Assembly (NCBI GenBank): GCA_016650015.1
Contig: JAENWV010000003.1
Coordinates: 1 to 39,709 of the forward strand
Reading direction: 5' to 3'
DNA: 39,709 bases
Origin: Thermoleophilia bacterium
GTDB lineage: Bacteria > Actinomycetota > Thermoleophilia > BMS3ABIN01
This document shows positions 17,865 to 26,942 of this stretch, in pieces. Below the pieces are notes generated by a model. The model saw only the letters and a program-made list of their open reading frames with translations, made no database searches and was not told the DNA's origin. How positions within the stretch are numbered: position 1 is the first letter of the stretch; every line of letters starts with the position of its first letter. The position numbers were made by a program, and so were the translations under genes.

Positions 17865-19021
17865 AAGCTCATCTGCCCATTGGCGCCGCGGGCTTCCTCC
17901 ACCAGCGCCATCAGAAAATCGTGCATCTGCTGAAGCGATTCCACGGAGATATATTCTTCGGGTGTATGCACACACTCCATGCCGGTAGCAAGATTCACGC
18001 AGGGCAGCCCCCTGAGGTTGAAAACATTGACGTCGCTGCCGCCACCAGTCGATGTACGCTCGGTAGGCAGACCCAGGCGGCCGAATGCCCGTTCGGCCAG
18101 CTCTATGGGCAAACCGCCAGCGGAGAAATCAAATCCGTGGAATTCATCCACGACCGTTATCTCTACATCCACCTCTTCCTCAGCCGCGGCCAGGTTGATT
18201 GCTTCGAGCATATGCACAACCTGGTTTTCCAGCTTCTCCTGATCGTGACTGCGAGCTTCGCAATGGATGGCACAGCGGTCAGGGACTACGTTGACCGCCT
18301 CTCCTCCCCGGATAATGCCGACATTGGCGGTAGTCTCACCGTCGAGGCGGCCCAGCTTCATCGCGGCAACCGCCTTCGCCGCCGCCACCACGGCATTGCG
18401 GCCGTCTTCCGGCACAACGCCGGCGTGAGCCGACTTGCCGATAAATGTAGCGTTCACGGTCTTCTGTGAGGGTGAGCGCACTATGACACCACCCACCGGA
18501 CCGGTGCAGTCGAGGCAAAAACCGCACTCGGCCACCACCAATTCCAGGGAACTTGCCTTGGCGCCGCGCAGGCCTCCCTCCTCCCCCACGGTCAGCAGGA
18601 GTTCGATACCGGCCTGGGGCAGCTTCTCGCGAATGATCCTTTCCAGTGTATGGATGATGGCGGCCACCGCCGACTTGTCGTCAGCTCCCAGCACCGCACG
18701 GCTGCCGCTGCGGATAACGCCATCCACCAGCGTCGGGTCGGGCAACGCCTCGTCTTCGGAAGGGACAGTATCGGTATGGGCTGAAAGCAGGATGGGTGTC
18801 CCGGGGACACTTGCTTCCAGGCGACAATATAGATTGCCGGCGCTGGAGCCGCTGTCCGGGTATAGAGGCTCGTCCTCCCGGACCTCCAGCCCCAGGCCCC
18901 GCAGCCGTGTCGTCAGAAAATCATTGATAGCCCTCTCGTGGCCGGAAGGGCTGGGGATACGTGCCAGCTCCAGGAAAAAAGTTACCAGGGGGCCAGCTGC
19001 GGCTATGCTATCTTGCCTCAT
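17861..19021 (-). CDS. M20-family metallopeptidase, peptidase T-like
   Basis: [95 protein letters not shown]. Confidence 0.9.
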   Translation of the reverse strand: MRQDSIAAAGPLVTFFLELARIPSPSGHERAINDFLTTRLRGLGLEVREDEPLYPDSGSSAGNLYCRLEASVPGTPILLSAHTDTVPSEDEALPDPTLVDGVIRSGSRAVLGADDKSAVAAIIHTLERIIREKLPQAGIELLLTVGEEGGLRGAKASSLELVVAECGFCLDCTGPVGGVIVRSPSQKTVNATFIGKSAHAGVVPEDGRNAVVAAAKAVAAMKLGRLDGETTANVGIIRGGEAVNVVPDRCAIHCEARSHDQEKLENQVVHMLEAINLAAAEEEVDVEITVVDEFHGFDFSAGGLPIELAERAFGRLGLPTERTSTGGGSDVNVFNLRGLPCVNLATGMECVHTPEEYISVESLQQMHDFLMALVEEARGANGQMSF

Positions 19022-20699
19022 CGATCAGGTCGGGTAAAGGGACTTCGAAAGTGTCCTCCCCGACATGATGGCCCTGGTCGCCGGCGAACTCCCGCTTTTG
19101 CGCCAGCTCGATGGCGGCACCGACAAAATCACGGAAGAGCGGGTGTGGCCTGGTCGGCCTGGACTTGAACTCGGGGTGGAACTGGGTTGCCACGAACCAG
19201 GGATGGTCGGTCAGCTCGATGATCTCCACCAGGCGCTTGTCCGGCGAGGTGCCGCTGATCTTCATCCCGGCCTCCACCAGTTTCGGCCGCAGAGCATTGT
19301 TGACCTCATAACGATGGCGGTGGCGCTCGTGTATGGTGCGCTCGCCATATGCCTTGACCGCTTTCCCGGAGCGTGACAGCTTGCAGGGATAAGAGCCCAA
19401 CCGCATGGTGCCTCCCATGGCCTCAACATCCTTCTGTTCCGGCAGCAGGTCGATGACCGGGTAGGGCGTGCTCTGGTCAAACTCGGTGCTGTTGGCCCCG
19501 GGCATGCCAGCGACATTGCGGGCGTACTCGACCACGGCACACTGCATTCCCAGGCAGATGCCCAGGAAGGGGATCTTGTTCTCGCGGGCATAGGTCACGG
19601 CCTGCACCTTTCCCTCGATGGCCCGCGGCCCGAAACCGCCGGGGATCAGTATGCCGTCGACGTCGCGCAGCTGGGATTCCACCAGCATCGGCGATACGTC
19701 TTCGGAATCCACCCAGATCAGCTCCAGTTCGCGATTATGAAAAACGGCCGCGTTCTTCAGCGCCTGGATCACACTCATGTAGGCATCCCACAACTGTACG
19801 TACTTGCCAACCAGGGCGATCCTTACCTTGTCCTTGCAGGAGTTTATCCGGTCTACCAGGTCCTGCCAGTCGGCGAGGTCAGGTTCTGCCGCATCTATGC
19901 CCAGTTTCCGGATTACCAGGTCATCCAGTCCCTCGTCGTGAAGTATCAGCGGCACCATGTAGATATCGGGAGCGTCGATCGCCGTGACCACCGCTTCGAC
20001 TTCGATGTCGCAAAGAAGCGCGATCTTCTCCCGCAGACCCTTGTTCAGATGGCGCGGCGACCGGCAGACGATAACGTCCGGCGTGATGCCGATGCCACGC
20101 AGCTCCTTGACCGAATGCTGCGTCGGCTTGGTCTTCTGCTCACCCGCCGCTTCGAGATACGGCACCAGGGAAACGTGGATGTAGAGCGCGTTCTCTCGGC
20201 CGACATCGTTGCGGAACTGGCGGATGGCCTCGAGGAACGGCAGCGACTCGATATCGCCGACAGTGCCACCGATCTCGGTGATGACCACATCGACGCCGCC
20301 ACCCATATCGGCCACGCGATGGATGCGCTGCTTGATCTCGTTGGTGATGTGCGGGATCAGCTGTACGGTCTTGCCAAGGAAATCTCCCCGGCGCTCCTTG
20401 TTGATGACGCTGAAGTAGACGGTCCCGGAGGTTACGTTGCAGTCGCTGGTCAGATTTTCATCGACATAGCGCTCATAGTGACCGAGGTCGAGATCGGTCT
20501 CGGCGCCGTCTTCGGTTACAAACACCTCTCCGTGCTCGTAGGGGCTCATGGTGCCAGGGTCGACGTTGATGTACGGGTCCAGCTTCTGCATCTGCACCTT
20601 GAGGCCACGGCTTCTGAGCAACCGCCCCAATGATGCGGCCGTGATGCCTTTTCCCAACGACGATACCACCCCACCGGTCACGAAAATATGTTTAGCCAT
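19008..20699 (-). CDS. pyrG: CTP synthase
   Basis: Start [72 protein letters not shown]; amidotransferase [19 protein letters not shown]. Confidence 0.98.
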   Translation of the reverse strand: MAKHIFVTGGVVSSLGKGITAASLGRLLRSRGLKVQMQKLDPYINVDPGTMSPYEHGEVFVTEDGAETDLDLGHYERYVDENLTSDCNVTSGTVYFSVINKERRGDFLGKTVQLIPHITNEIKQRIHRVADMGGGVDVVITEIGGTVGDIESLPFLEAIRQFRNDVGRENALYIHVSLVPYLEAAGEQKTKPTQHSVKELRGIGITPDVIVCRSPRHLNKGLREKIALLCDIEVEAVVTAIDAPDIYMVPLILHDEGLDDLVIRKLGIDAAEPDLADWQDLVDRINSCKDKVRIALVGKYVQLWDAYMSVIQALKNAAVFHNRELELIWVDSEDVSPMLVESQLRDVDGILIPGGFGPRAIEGKVQAVTYARENKIPFLGICLGMQCAVVEYARNVAGMPGANSTEFDQSTPYPVIDLLPEQKDVEAMGGTMRLGSYPCKLSRSGKAVKAYGERTIHERHRHRYEVNNALRPKLVEAGMKISGTSPDKRLVEIIELTDHPWFVATQFHPEFKSRPTRPHPLFRDFVGAAIELAQKREFAGDQGHHVGEDTFEVPLPDLIDEAR

Positions 20700-20740
20700 G
20701 CGTCTGCCGCCTTTCCCAGCCAATTAAATGATTATTAAAC

Positions 20741-20766
20741 GAAAAAACCGGAGGCTCGGCTCCGGT
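20741..20766 (-). terminator. Rho-independent terminator between ferredoxin gene and pyrG (about 41 nt upstream of pyrG ATG)
   Basis: Minus strand ACCGGAG-CCGAGC-CTCCGGT-TTTTTC: perfect 7-bp GC-rich stem plus U-tract. Confidence 0.85.
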
Positions 20767-20848
20767 AAGTTGAAAAACAGATAAATTTTCGGACCTTGCG
20801 CCCATCGGCTATCCTGTTGCCATCATGGTGGTCTGATTACAATTGGAG

Positions 20849-20857
20849 AGTATATCA
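20849..20857 (-). promoter_or_regulatory. Putative extended -10 promoter element upstream of the pyrG-proximal terminator
   Basis: Minus strand TGATATACT (TGn + TATACT); poor -35 (TTTCCC) 17 nt upstream. Confidence 0.35.
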
Positions 20858-20896
20858 CCTGTCGCCGCATCGGGAAAGTGCTACCGCCTGCGTCCT

Positions 20897-21145
20897 CTAC
20901 TCTTCTTCGTAGGTGATTGCATCCTCCGGGCAGTTCTCCACCGCCGCCTCGATGCAGCCCTCCAGCCCGAAAAAGTCCGAAATAATAACATGCGACAGGT
21001 TATCGGACTCTTCGATCAGAAAAACCTCAGGGCAGATTGCCTCACAGTTGCCACAGGCCACGCATTTTTCCGGATCGACTTTCGGTATTTTCAATTCCCG
21101 GTCTCCTTTATCAACCGTGGCGCAATCCGCTTCTCTACCGTTCAC
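20897..21145 (-). CDS. Single-cluster [4Fe-4S] ferredoxin (Thermotoga-like type)
   Basis: KVDPEKCVACGNCEAICPEVF ... LEGCIEAAVENCPEDAITYEEE: CxxCxxC ligands plus CP, with an extra Cys pair as in T. maritima ferredoxin. Confidence 0.92.
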   Translation of the reverse strand: MNGREADCATVDKGDRELKIPKVDPEKCVACGNCEAICPEVFLIEESDNLSHVIISDFFGLEGCIEAAVENCPEDAITYEEE

Positions 21146-21254
21146 GCCTGGCCATCATTTTAGCATACGGCGCAGATATCCCTGGCTATGAGCGGCGATT
21201 GAAGGCGAGTTGTTTCGCTGCGGGGTTTTTCAAAGGCTCCTGCGGAGCAGACGC

Positions 21255-22154
21255 CTATCTGCCTGGCTCGATATGGATGATCACATCCGCCTGTTCGCCA
21301 TATTCCGTTTTCAGCCGCCGCTCGACGTGGGAAGCAAGCTCATGGGAGCGGCGCGTGGTCAGCTGCGGCTCCACCAGAAGGTGCAGATCGATCCAGTAGC
21401 CCGACTCACTGCCCCGGGTGCGGATTTTATGACAGCCGAGAATCTCTTTTTCGCCGCCACCGAGACAGATCTCTTCGACTTTCGCCGGGTCAAGGACGGC
21501 GCGATCGAGCAGGACGACTGAAGCCTCCTTCATTATCCTGAAAGCCGCGTAACCGATGACCAGGGCGATAAAACCACCGACTAGCGCATCGATCTCCGGA
21601 TGTCCGAGACGCACCGCGATCAGGCTGGCGATCACGGAAAAGGAAACATAGACGTCACTGAGGGTGTGTTTGGAATCGGCGACCAGGAAGACGCTGTTCA
21701 GCTTCCTGCCCTGCCGGCGCTCGTAAATGCTGACGCAGATGTTGATGGCGATGGTCACGCCCATCATCGAAAAAGCGAGCACGCCGGCATCCGGACTGAC
21801 CGGGTTGTTGGTGGTCAGGCGGCCGTAGACGCTTTCACCGATCTGCACCGCGGTGATCAGCAACAGCACCACGATACCCATGCTGGCAAAAGTTTCGAAC
21901 TTGGAGTGGCCATAGGCATGGCTGTCGTCCCGCGGGCGTGAAGCCAGGCTGATGCCTATCAGCCCGATGATGTTGGAGGAACCGTCCATCAGGGAATGAA
22001 ATGAATCGGCCACCATGCCAATAGAGTGGCTGAGGATCCCCACGACAAACTTGCCCAGGGCAACCGCAAAGTTGGCGATGAGAACGTAGATCAGAACCAT
22101 CCTGATCTGATGGTAGCGTTCCTGGCTGGTGTTTTTGCTGGTCGCGCTGTTCAT
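21255..22154 (-). CDS. Cation diffusion facilitator (CDF) family transporter
   Basis: Start at MNSATSKNTSQERYHQIRMVLIYVLIANFAVALGKFVVG; SIGMVADSFHSLMDGSSNIIGLIG, VADSKHTLSDVYVSFSVI, HELASHVERRLKTEYGEQADVIIHIEP. Confidence 0.95.
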   Translation of the reverse strand: MNSATSKNTSQERYHQIRMVLIYVLIANFAVALGKFVVGILSHSIGMVADSFHSLMDGSSNIIGLIGISLASRPRDDSHAYGHSKFETFASMGIVVLLLITAVQIGESVYGRLTTNNPVSPDAGVLAFSMMGVTIAINICVSIYERRQGRKLNSVFLVADSKHTLSDVYVSFSVIASLIAVRLGHPEIDALVGGFIALVIGYAAFRIMKEASVVLLDRAVLDPAKVEEICLGGGEKEILGCHKIRTRGSESGYWIDLHLLVEPQLTTRRSHELASHVERRLKTEYGEQADVIIHIEPGR

Positions 22155-22170
22155 TTTTCTTAAAGCTGGT

Positions 22171-23319
22171 TCAGAGCCGGCGGCGCAATCCGACCAGGGC
22201 CGCGGTCGCGAAAATGCCGGCCGCGGCAATGCCGGCCAACGAACCCTTGCCCTTGCCCTGCCGGTCGAGCGCCGCGTCTTCCGGCAGGTAGTCCTGCAGC
22301 AGCTGCCCCCACCTGGTCTCCGCTATCTGGTTAAGATGTTTCCAGCCGGAATACGGATACCAGCAGTAATCCTGCAATAATTTTGCGGCCCTGGCTGGTA
22401 GTAGTGATCCCGGAGCAAGCAGGTTGTTCCCCAATCTGCCGCCATCCGGTCCCTCAAATTGGAAGTTTATGGCGGCGATATCCTCGCCGGCTATTTCAAT
22501 TTCGCTTATGTCGCCACAACCCAATCCCCGTTCGTGGGCCTTGCGGATGTAACCGATTGACCGGGGGTCGAATCCCATCATCCTGGCGATTACGGCGTCC
22601 ACGGCAACCGGATCAGCGCCGGCCAGAATGTATCCCTTCTCATAAGGGGTGAGCGCCCGGGGCCCGGGGCCGTCGCCGCAAAAGACACCGTCAGCCACGT
22701 TAAACAATCCGGGGTGCAATTCCTGCTGCAGCGCCAGCAGATCGACGAGCAGATCATCGATCCCGGCGCTGCTGAGCAGGGCATTTTCACGCACCAGGCC
22801 GCCCATTGCGTTCTGCATGGCGCCGGCCAGGAAAGCCCGGGCATGCGTCTTCATGGTCGGCAGATGAATGATGTTACTGCCGGGGAAAAAGTCCGGAACC
22901 AGTATTCCTTCCGGGTATATTTGGTCAATGGCCGGCAACGCCACCCGGGAGCGGTAACGGATCCAGTTCACCGGGGGCTCTTCGAGGCAGGTTATGCCGA
23001 TGCCCAGACGCTCGACGGCAGTGGTGAGGCCGTTTTTGCGCTCGGCACGGCGAGGATCGATGCCGCCGGAGCCACTGTCAGCGGGAATGATGCTGGTCGC
23101 GTCGTAACCATCGTCGACGAGCGCCCTGCAGACGCCCTCCAGTTGCCAGGGCGCCGTGGAACAGGCAGGGAACCAGAGATCCCAGGAGAGATTGATTTTT
23201 AGCACGGTGTTGCGGCCCGGTTTGACGAACCCGGTACAGCCGGATTCGCGGAGCAGTCTTCCATAATCATCGATAACCGTCTCCGGGCCGGTTTTTAGAA
23301 TGGTTACTTTTGAGTTCAA
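22171..23319 (-). CDS. DUF362 domain-containing protein
   Basis: LKINLSWD..., NIIHLPTMKTHARAFLAGAMQNAMGGL, LLALQQELHPGLFNVADGVFCGDGPGPR..., GADPVAVDAVIARMMGFDPRSIGYIRKAHERGLG. No CxxCxxC cluster domain in this copy. Confidence 0.88.
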   Translation of the reverse strand: MNSKVTILKTGPETVIDDYGRLLRESGCTGFVKPGRNTVLKINLSWDLWFPACSTAPWQLEGVCRALVDDGYDATSIIPADSGSGGIDPRRAERKNGLTTAVERLGIGITCLEEPPVNWIRYRSRVALPAIDQIYPEGILVPDFFPGSNIIHLPTMKTHARAFLAGAMQNAMGGLVRENALLSSAGIDDLLVDLLALQQELHPGLFNVADGVFCGDGPGPRALTPYEKGYILAGADPVAVDAVIARMMGFDPRSIGYIRKAHERGLGCGDISEIEIAGEDIAAINFQFEGPDGGRLGNNLLAPGSLLPARAAKLLQDYCWYPYSGWKHLNQIAETRWGQLLQDYLPEDAALDRQGKGKGSLAGIAAAGIFATAALVGLRRRL

Positions 23320-25109
23320 CGGCTGCCCGCTTTCGTCGATGTTCCGTTTTTGATCGACGCTCGATTGTTTTTCGTGTCAGAAATCTTCTGAACCCTCAGC
23401 AGCAAATCGCCGGCGTGGGCGCGAGCCTTGCCGTCTTTGGGCTTCGAGCCCATCATGCGGCAGAGTTCATCGACGACTCCCTCTCCCTGCAGCCGCTCCA
23501 CCGCGGTCACCGTCTGGCCGCCGGCGGTCCGCTTGACCACCCGGAAATGCGCGTCAGCATAGCAGGCTATCTGAGGCAGGTGAGTGATGCAGATGATCTG
23601 TGAGCCGCTGGTCAGGCTCCTCAGCCTTGCGCCCACGGCGGCGCCGGTTTCGCCGCCGATGCCGGCATCGATTTCATCGAATACCAGGGTGGCGGTATCG
23701 CGCGAGGCCAAAACAGCGCTTTTGATAGCCAGCATGATTCTTGACAACTCGCCACCGGAAGCGGTGTCGCGCAATGGCGTTGCCGGCATTCCCGGATTGA
23801 GCCGTACCAAAAACTCAGCGTTGTCCGCTCCGTTGCGGTTGGGCGATTCAGCCTTGGACAGCCGCACTTCGAAACCGCAATCGTTGAAGGCCAGCTCCCC
23901 GAGATGCCGGCCGGCTTCCTCTTCCAGCCTGGAGGCGGCTTCCTGCCGTAGCTCGCTAAGTTTAGCGGCCAGCCCGAGCAGCTCCGCCGAAACTTGCGAC
24001 AGTTCTTTTTCCAGGGCCGGCTTGCCTTCGCTGACGCCCGTCAGCCGGGCGAGCCTCTCCGCCGACCTGACCGAATAGTTCAAGATTTCTTCGATGCCGC
24101 CCGGTGAGCCGTTGCCGGCGGCTTTTTCGCCACTGCCGGCGACTCCCTGGCCGACGCCATATTTTCGTTTGAGCTGTCCGATGAGGTCGAGCCGTTCCTC
24201 GACTTCCCCCAGGTGCAGGGGATCACTCTGTACGGATTCCGAATAATCCCGTGCCGATCGGTTGATTTCCTCCAGCTCATAATAATTCTTCTGCAGCCGG
24301 CCGGCGATGGCGTCCAGTTCGTCGTCGACCCCGGCGGAGTTCTCCAGCCGCGCCATCATCTGCGAAAGGGTGTCCGTCAGGCCAGCTCCGCCTTCGTCTC
24401 CGCTCAGGACCGCCGTCAGCTCCGCGGTTGCCTCCCTCAATTCCTGTGCGTGGAGCAAACGCCGGCGCTCGTCCTCGAGCTCCAGATCCTCTCCCTTTAG
24501 CAGATCCGCATTATCGATTTCGGACAACTGGAACCGGAGCAGTTCCGCTTCGCGTGCCTGGGCTTCGTAATCCTGGCTCAAATCAGCCAGCTGATCAGCC
24601 AGTTCCCGGTGGCGATCGTAGGCCAACCTATATTCGTCCAGCAGGTCCGCCAACCCTGCCCCGGCAAAATCATCGAGGATCTCCAGCTGACGCGACGCCA
24701 GCATCAGCCGCCGCTGCTCGTGCTGGGCGGAAAAAGCCAGCAAGCGGCCGGTAAGCTCGCCCAGCAGCGAGAGCGTGGCCGAGCGTCCGCCGATGAAAGC
24801 GCGGCTTCGGCCATCCCGGGAGATGCGGCGGCGCACAGCCAGCACATCTTCATCGGGAAGGTCGATTTCGCCGGCAATATCGGCGAAAAAACCTTCGGGC
24901 AGGGAGAAAACGGCTTCGACTGAAGCTTCGGCGGCGCCGGGCCGGATGAGCCCGCTATCCGCCCGTGTGCCTAAAAGCAGGGAAATGGCATGGGCCAGGA
25001 TGGTCTTGCCGGCGCCGGTCTCGCCGCTGATGACGTTAAGTCCGGCGTCGAAGACCAGGTCGGCGCCGTCGATGACCGCCAGATTCTCGATGTGGAGTTC
25101 GATGAGCAA
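23316..25109 (-). CDS. recN: DNA repair protein RecN
   Basis: MLIELHIENLAVIDGADLVFDAGLNVISGETGAGKTI; LVRLNPGMPATPLRDTASGGELSRIMLAIKSAV; TLVFDEIDAGIGGETGAAVG; ICITHLPQIACYADAHFRVVK. 4-nt overlap with the DUF362 gene. Confidence 0.97.
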   Translation of the reverse strand: MLIELHIENLAVIDGADLVFDAGLNVISGETGAGKTILAHAISLLLGTRADSGLIRPGAAEASVEAVFSLPEGFFADIAGEIDLPDEDVLAVRRRISRDGRSRAFIGGRSATLSLLGELTGRLLAFSAQHEQRRLMLASRQLEILDDFAGAGLADLLDEYRLAYDRHRELADQLADLSQDYEAQAREAELLRFQLSEIDNADLLKGEDLELEDERRRLLHAQELREATAELTAVLSGDEGGAGLTDTLSQMMARLENSAGVDDELDAIAGRLQKNYYELEEINRSARDYSESVQSDPLHLGEVEERLDLIGQLKRKYGVGQGVAGSGEKAAGNGSPGGIEEILNYSVRSAERLARLTGVSEGKPALEKELSQVSAELLGLAAKLSELRQEAASRLEEEAGRHLGELAFNDCGFEVRLSKAESPNRNGADNAEFLVRLNPGMPATPLRDTASGGELSRIMLAIKSAVLASRDTATLVFDEIDAGIGGETGAAVGARLRSLTSGSQIICITHLPQIACYADAHFRVVKRTAGGQTVTAVERLQGEGVVDELCRMMGSKPKDGKARAHAGDLLLRVQKISDTKNNRASIKNGTSTKAGSR

Positions 25110-25122
25110 AAGCGCCGGCGCC

Positions 25123-26010
25123 TTACCTCGGGGGCTGGATAAAGCGGTCGCGAAGAGTGAGATAAAAATCGGCTCCCGGAGGCTTCACCAGGTGAGCTTT
25201 TTGTGACGCCATGGACAGCTTCAGGGAACTGCCGGAAGCCAGCAGGCCGCGATTGCGACCGTCGACATAGATCGCCGCGGCCGAGCCGATAGTCTCGTTG
25301 CCGATGACGAGCTTCTCCGTCGGCCCCATCACCATCGCCCGGAACTGCAGGGTATGGGGCGCGATGGCCGTCAGAGCCAGCGCGTCCAGCGAAAGCGACA
25401 GCACGGGACCACCGTTGGAAAGGTTGTAGGCTGTGGAGCCGGCGGGAGTCGAGAGCACCATGCCGTCGCAGCTTATGGCATCGAATTCGACGCCGCCGGT
25501 GCTGTAAGCAAGCCGCACGACCGAACCGCCATCGGGTTTGTGGACGACGACGTCGTTAAGCGCCAGCGCCCGATCGCCAGCGTTTTCCATTTCGATGAGA
25601 CTCAGGTCGAGCGTCTCATAACCACCCTGGAAGATCGAACGAAGCCCTTCGGGAATATCTTCCGGCCCGATCGCCGAGAGGAATCCGACGCGGCCGAAGT
25701 TCACGCCAAGCACCGGCGTCTGCATCTCGGGGAACCGGCGAAAAGCCCTGAGGATGGTGCCGTCTCCGCCCAAAGCCACGCAGAAATCTACCTGGACCTC
25801 TTCCAGGAGCGGCACGACGGTGCCGAAGCTGCCTGCTTCCTCCAGCGAGTATTTCTCCACTTCAAGCTGGGGAATGACCGCCTCGATGGAGAGTTCCCGG
25901 CAGAGCTCCAGAACCCGCAACAGAGCTTCACGGGTGGCCTCTGACTGGCGATGGCTGATGACTGCGATTTTCGTGACCAGAGCTGCCCCAGATCTTGCGT
26001 ATTTTTCCAT
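25123..26010 (-). CDS. nadK: NAD kinase
   Basis: VDFCVALGGDGTILRAFR, VLGVNFGRVGFLSAI, STPAGSTAYNLSNGGPVLSLSLDALALTAIAPHTL. Exact start uncertain (26010 or 25977). Confidence 0.95.
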   Translation of the reverse strand: MEKYARSGAALVTKIAVISHRQSEATREALLRVLELCRELSIEAVIPQLEVEKYSLEEAGSFGTVVPLLEEVQVDFCVALGGDGTILRAFRRFPEMQTPVLGVNFGRVGFLSAIGPEDIPEGLRSIFQGGYETLDLSLIEMENAGDRALALNDVVVHKPDGGSVVRLAYSTGGVEFDAISCDGMVLSTPAGSTAYNLSNGGPVLSLSLDALALTAIAPHTLQFRAMVMGPTEKLVIGNETIGSAAAIYVDGRNRGLLASGSSLKLSMASQKAHLVKPPGADFYLTLRDRFIQPPR

Positions 26011-26142
26011 AACCCTGAATTGGATTCGCCCGATCCAGAGCCGAAAGCATTTTATCACAGCAGGCGGATACTTATGAGAGCCATATTAGAGCCAATGAGT
26101 CAATCGACCCGATGCTTATCGGCTATGGAGCGAGTTAATGAG

Positions 26143-26925
26143 TCAATCAAGCATTGCCAAAACGTCATTCCTGTCCGGCTTTGACGCGTATCCCTGGTTG
26201 TCAGCGGCGAAATACAGCAGATACTCACGATTCCCCTTGGGGCCGCGGACGGGCGACTCAGTGAGACCCAGAACCACCCAGCCTGATTCTTCGATGAAAG
26301 ACCATATTTCCTCAAGGACTTCACGGCGCACGTTGCTGTCGCGCACAACCCCGCCCTTGCCGACCTTGCCGCGCCCCGCCTCGAACTGGGGCTTGATCAG
26401 GGCGATTGCCTGAAAATCCTCTTCGAGCGTATCGATGACCGGCTGAAGAACCTTTTTGAGTGAAATGAAGGAGAGGTCAAAGGTGGCAAATGACGGTGCT
26501 TCGGAAAGCATTTCCTGTGTGATGCCGCGGATATTGGTACGCTCAAGCACATCCACCCGCGGATCATTCCTGAGCTTCCAGTCCAGTTGCCCGTAGCCGA
26601 CGTCCACGGCGATGACTTTTCTGGCGCCGTGCTGGAGCAGACAATCGGTGAAGCCGCCTGTGGAAGCCCCGGCATCGAGAGCTACGCGGCCGGTGACATC
26701 GATCGGGAATTCCTCAAAAGCCCGTTCCAGCTTGAGGCCGCCGCGAGATACGAAGCGGGGTTGCTCTTTAAGCGTGACTTCAATGTCCGGCGTCACCAGC
26801 GTGCCCGCCTTGGTGACCGGTTGCCCGCTGACTCTCACTTCACCCGCGAGCACCGCGGCGGCGGCCTGGGATCGGGAAGAAAAAAATCCCCGCTGGACGA
26901 GGACGGTGTCGAGACGCTCTTTCAT
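26143..26925 (-). CDS. tlyA: TlyA-family 16S/23S rRNA (cytidine-2'-O)-methyltransferase
   Basis: S4-like N-terminus MKERLDTVLVQRGFFSSRSQAAAAVLAGEV; FVSRGGLKLERAFEEF, ALDAGASTGGFTDCLLQHGARKVIAVDVGYGQLDWKLRNDPRV, LIKPQFEAGR. Confidence 0.96.
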   Translation of the reverse strand: MKERLDTVLVQRGFFSSRSQAAAAVLAGEVRVSGQPVTKAGTLVTPDIEVTLKEQPRFVSRGGLKLERAFEEFPIDVTGRVALDAGASTGGFTDCLLQHGARKVIAVDVGYGQLDWKLRNDPRVDVLERTNIRGITQEMLSEAPSFATFDLSFISLKKVLQPVIDTLEEDFQAIALIKPQFEAGRGKVGKGGVVRDSNVRREVLEEIWSFIEESGWVVLGLTESPVRGPKGNREYLLYFAADNQGYASKPDRNDVLAMLD

Positions 26926-26942
26926 TCAGACGTACCCATACC

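Noticed and set aside
19737-20633. 298-aa plus-strand ORF
   Set aside because: Antisense to pyrG, whose protein is unmistakable; shadow ORF.
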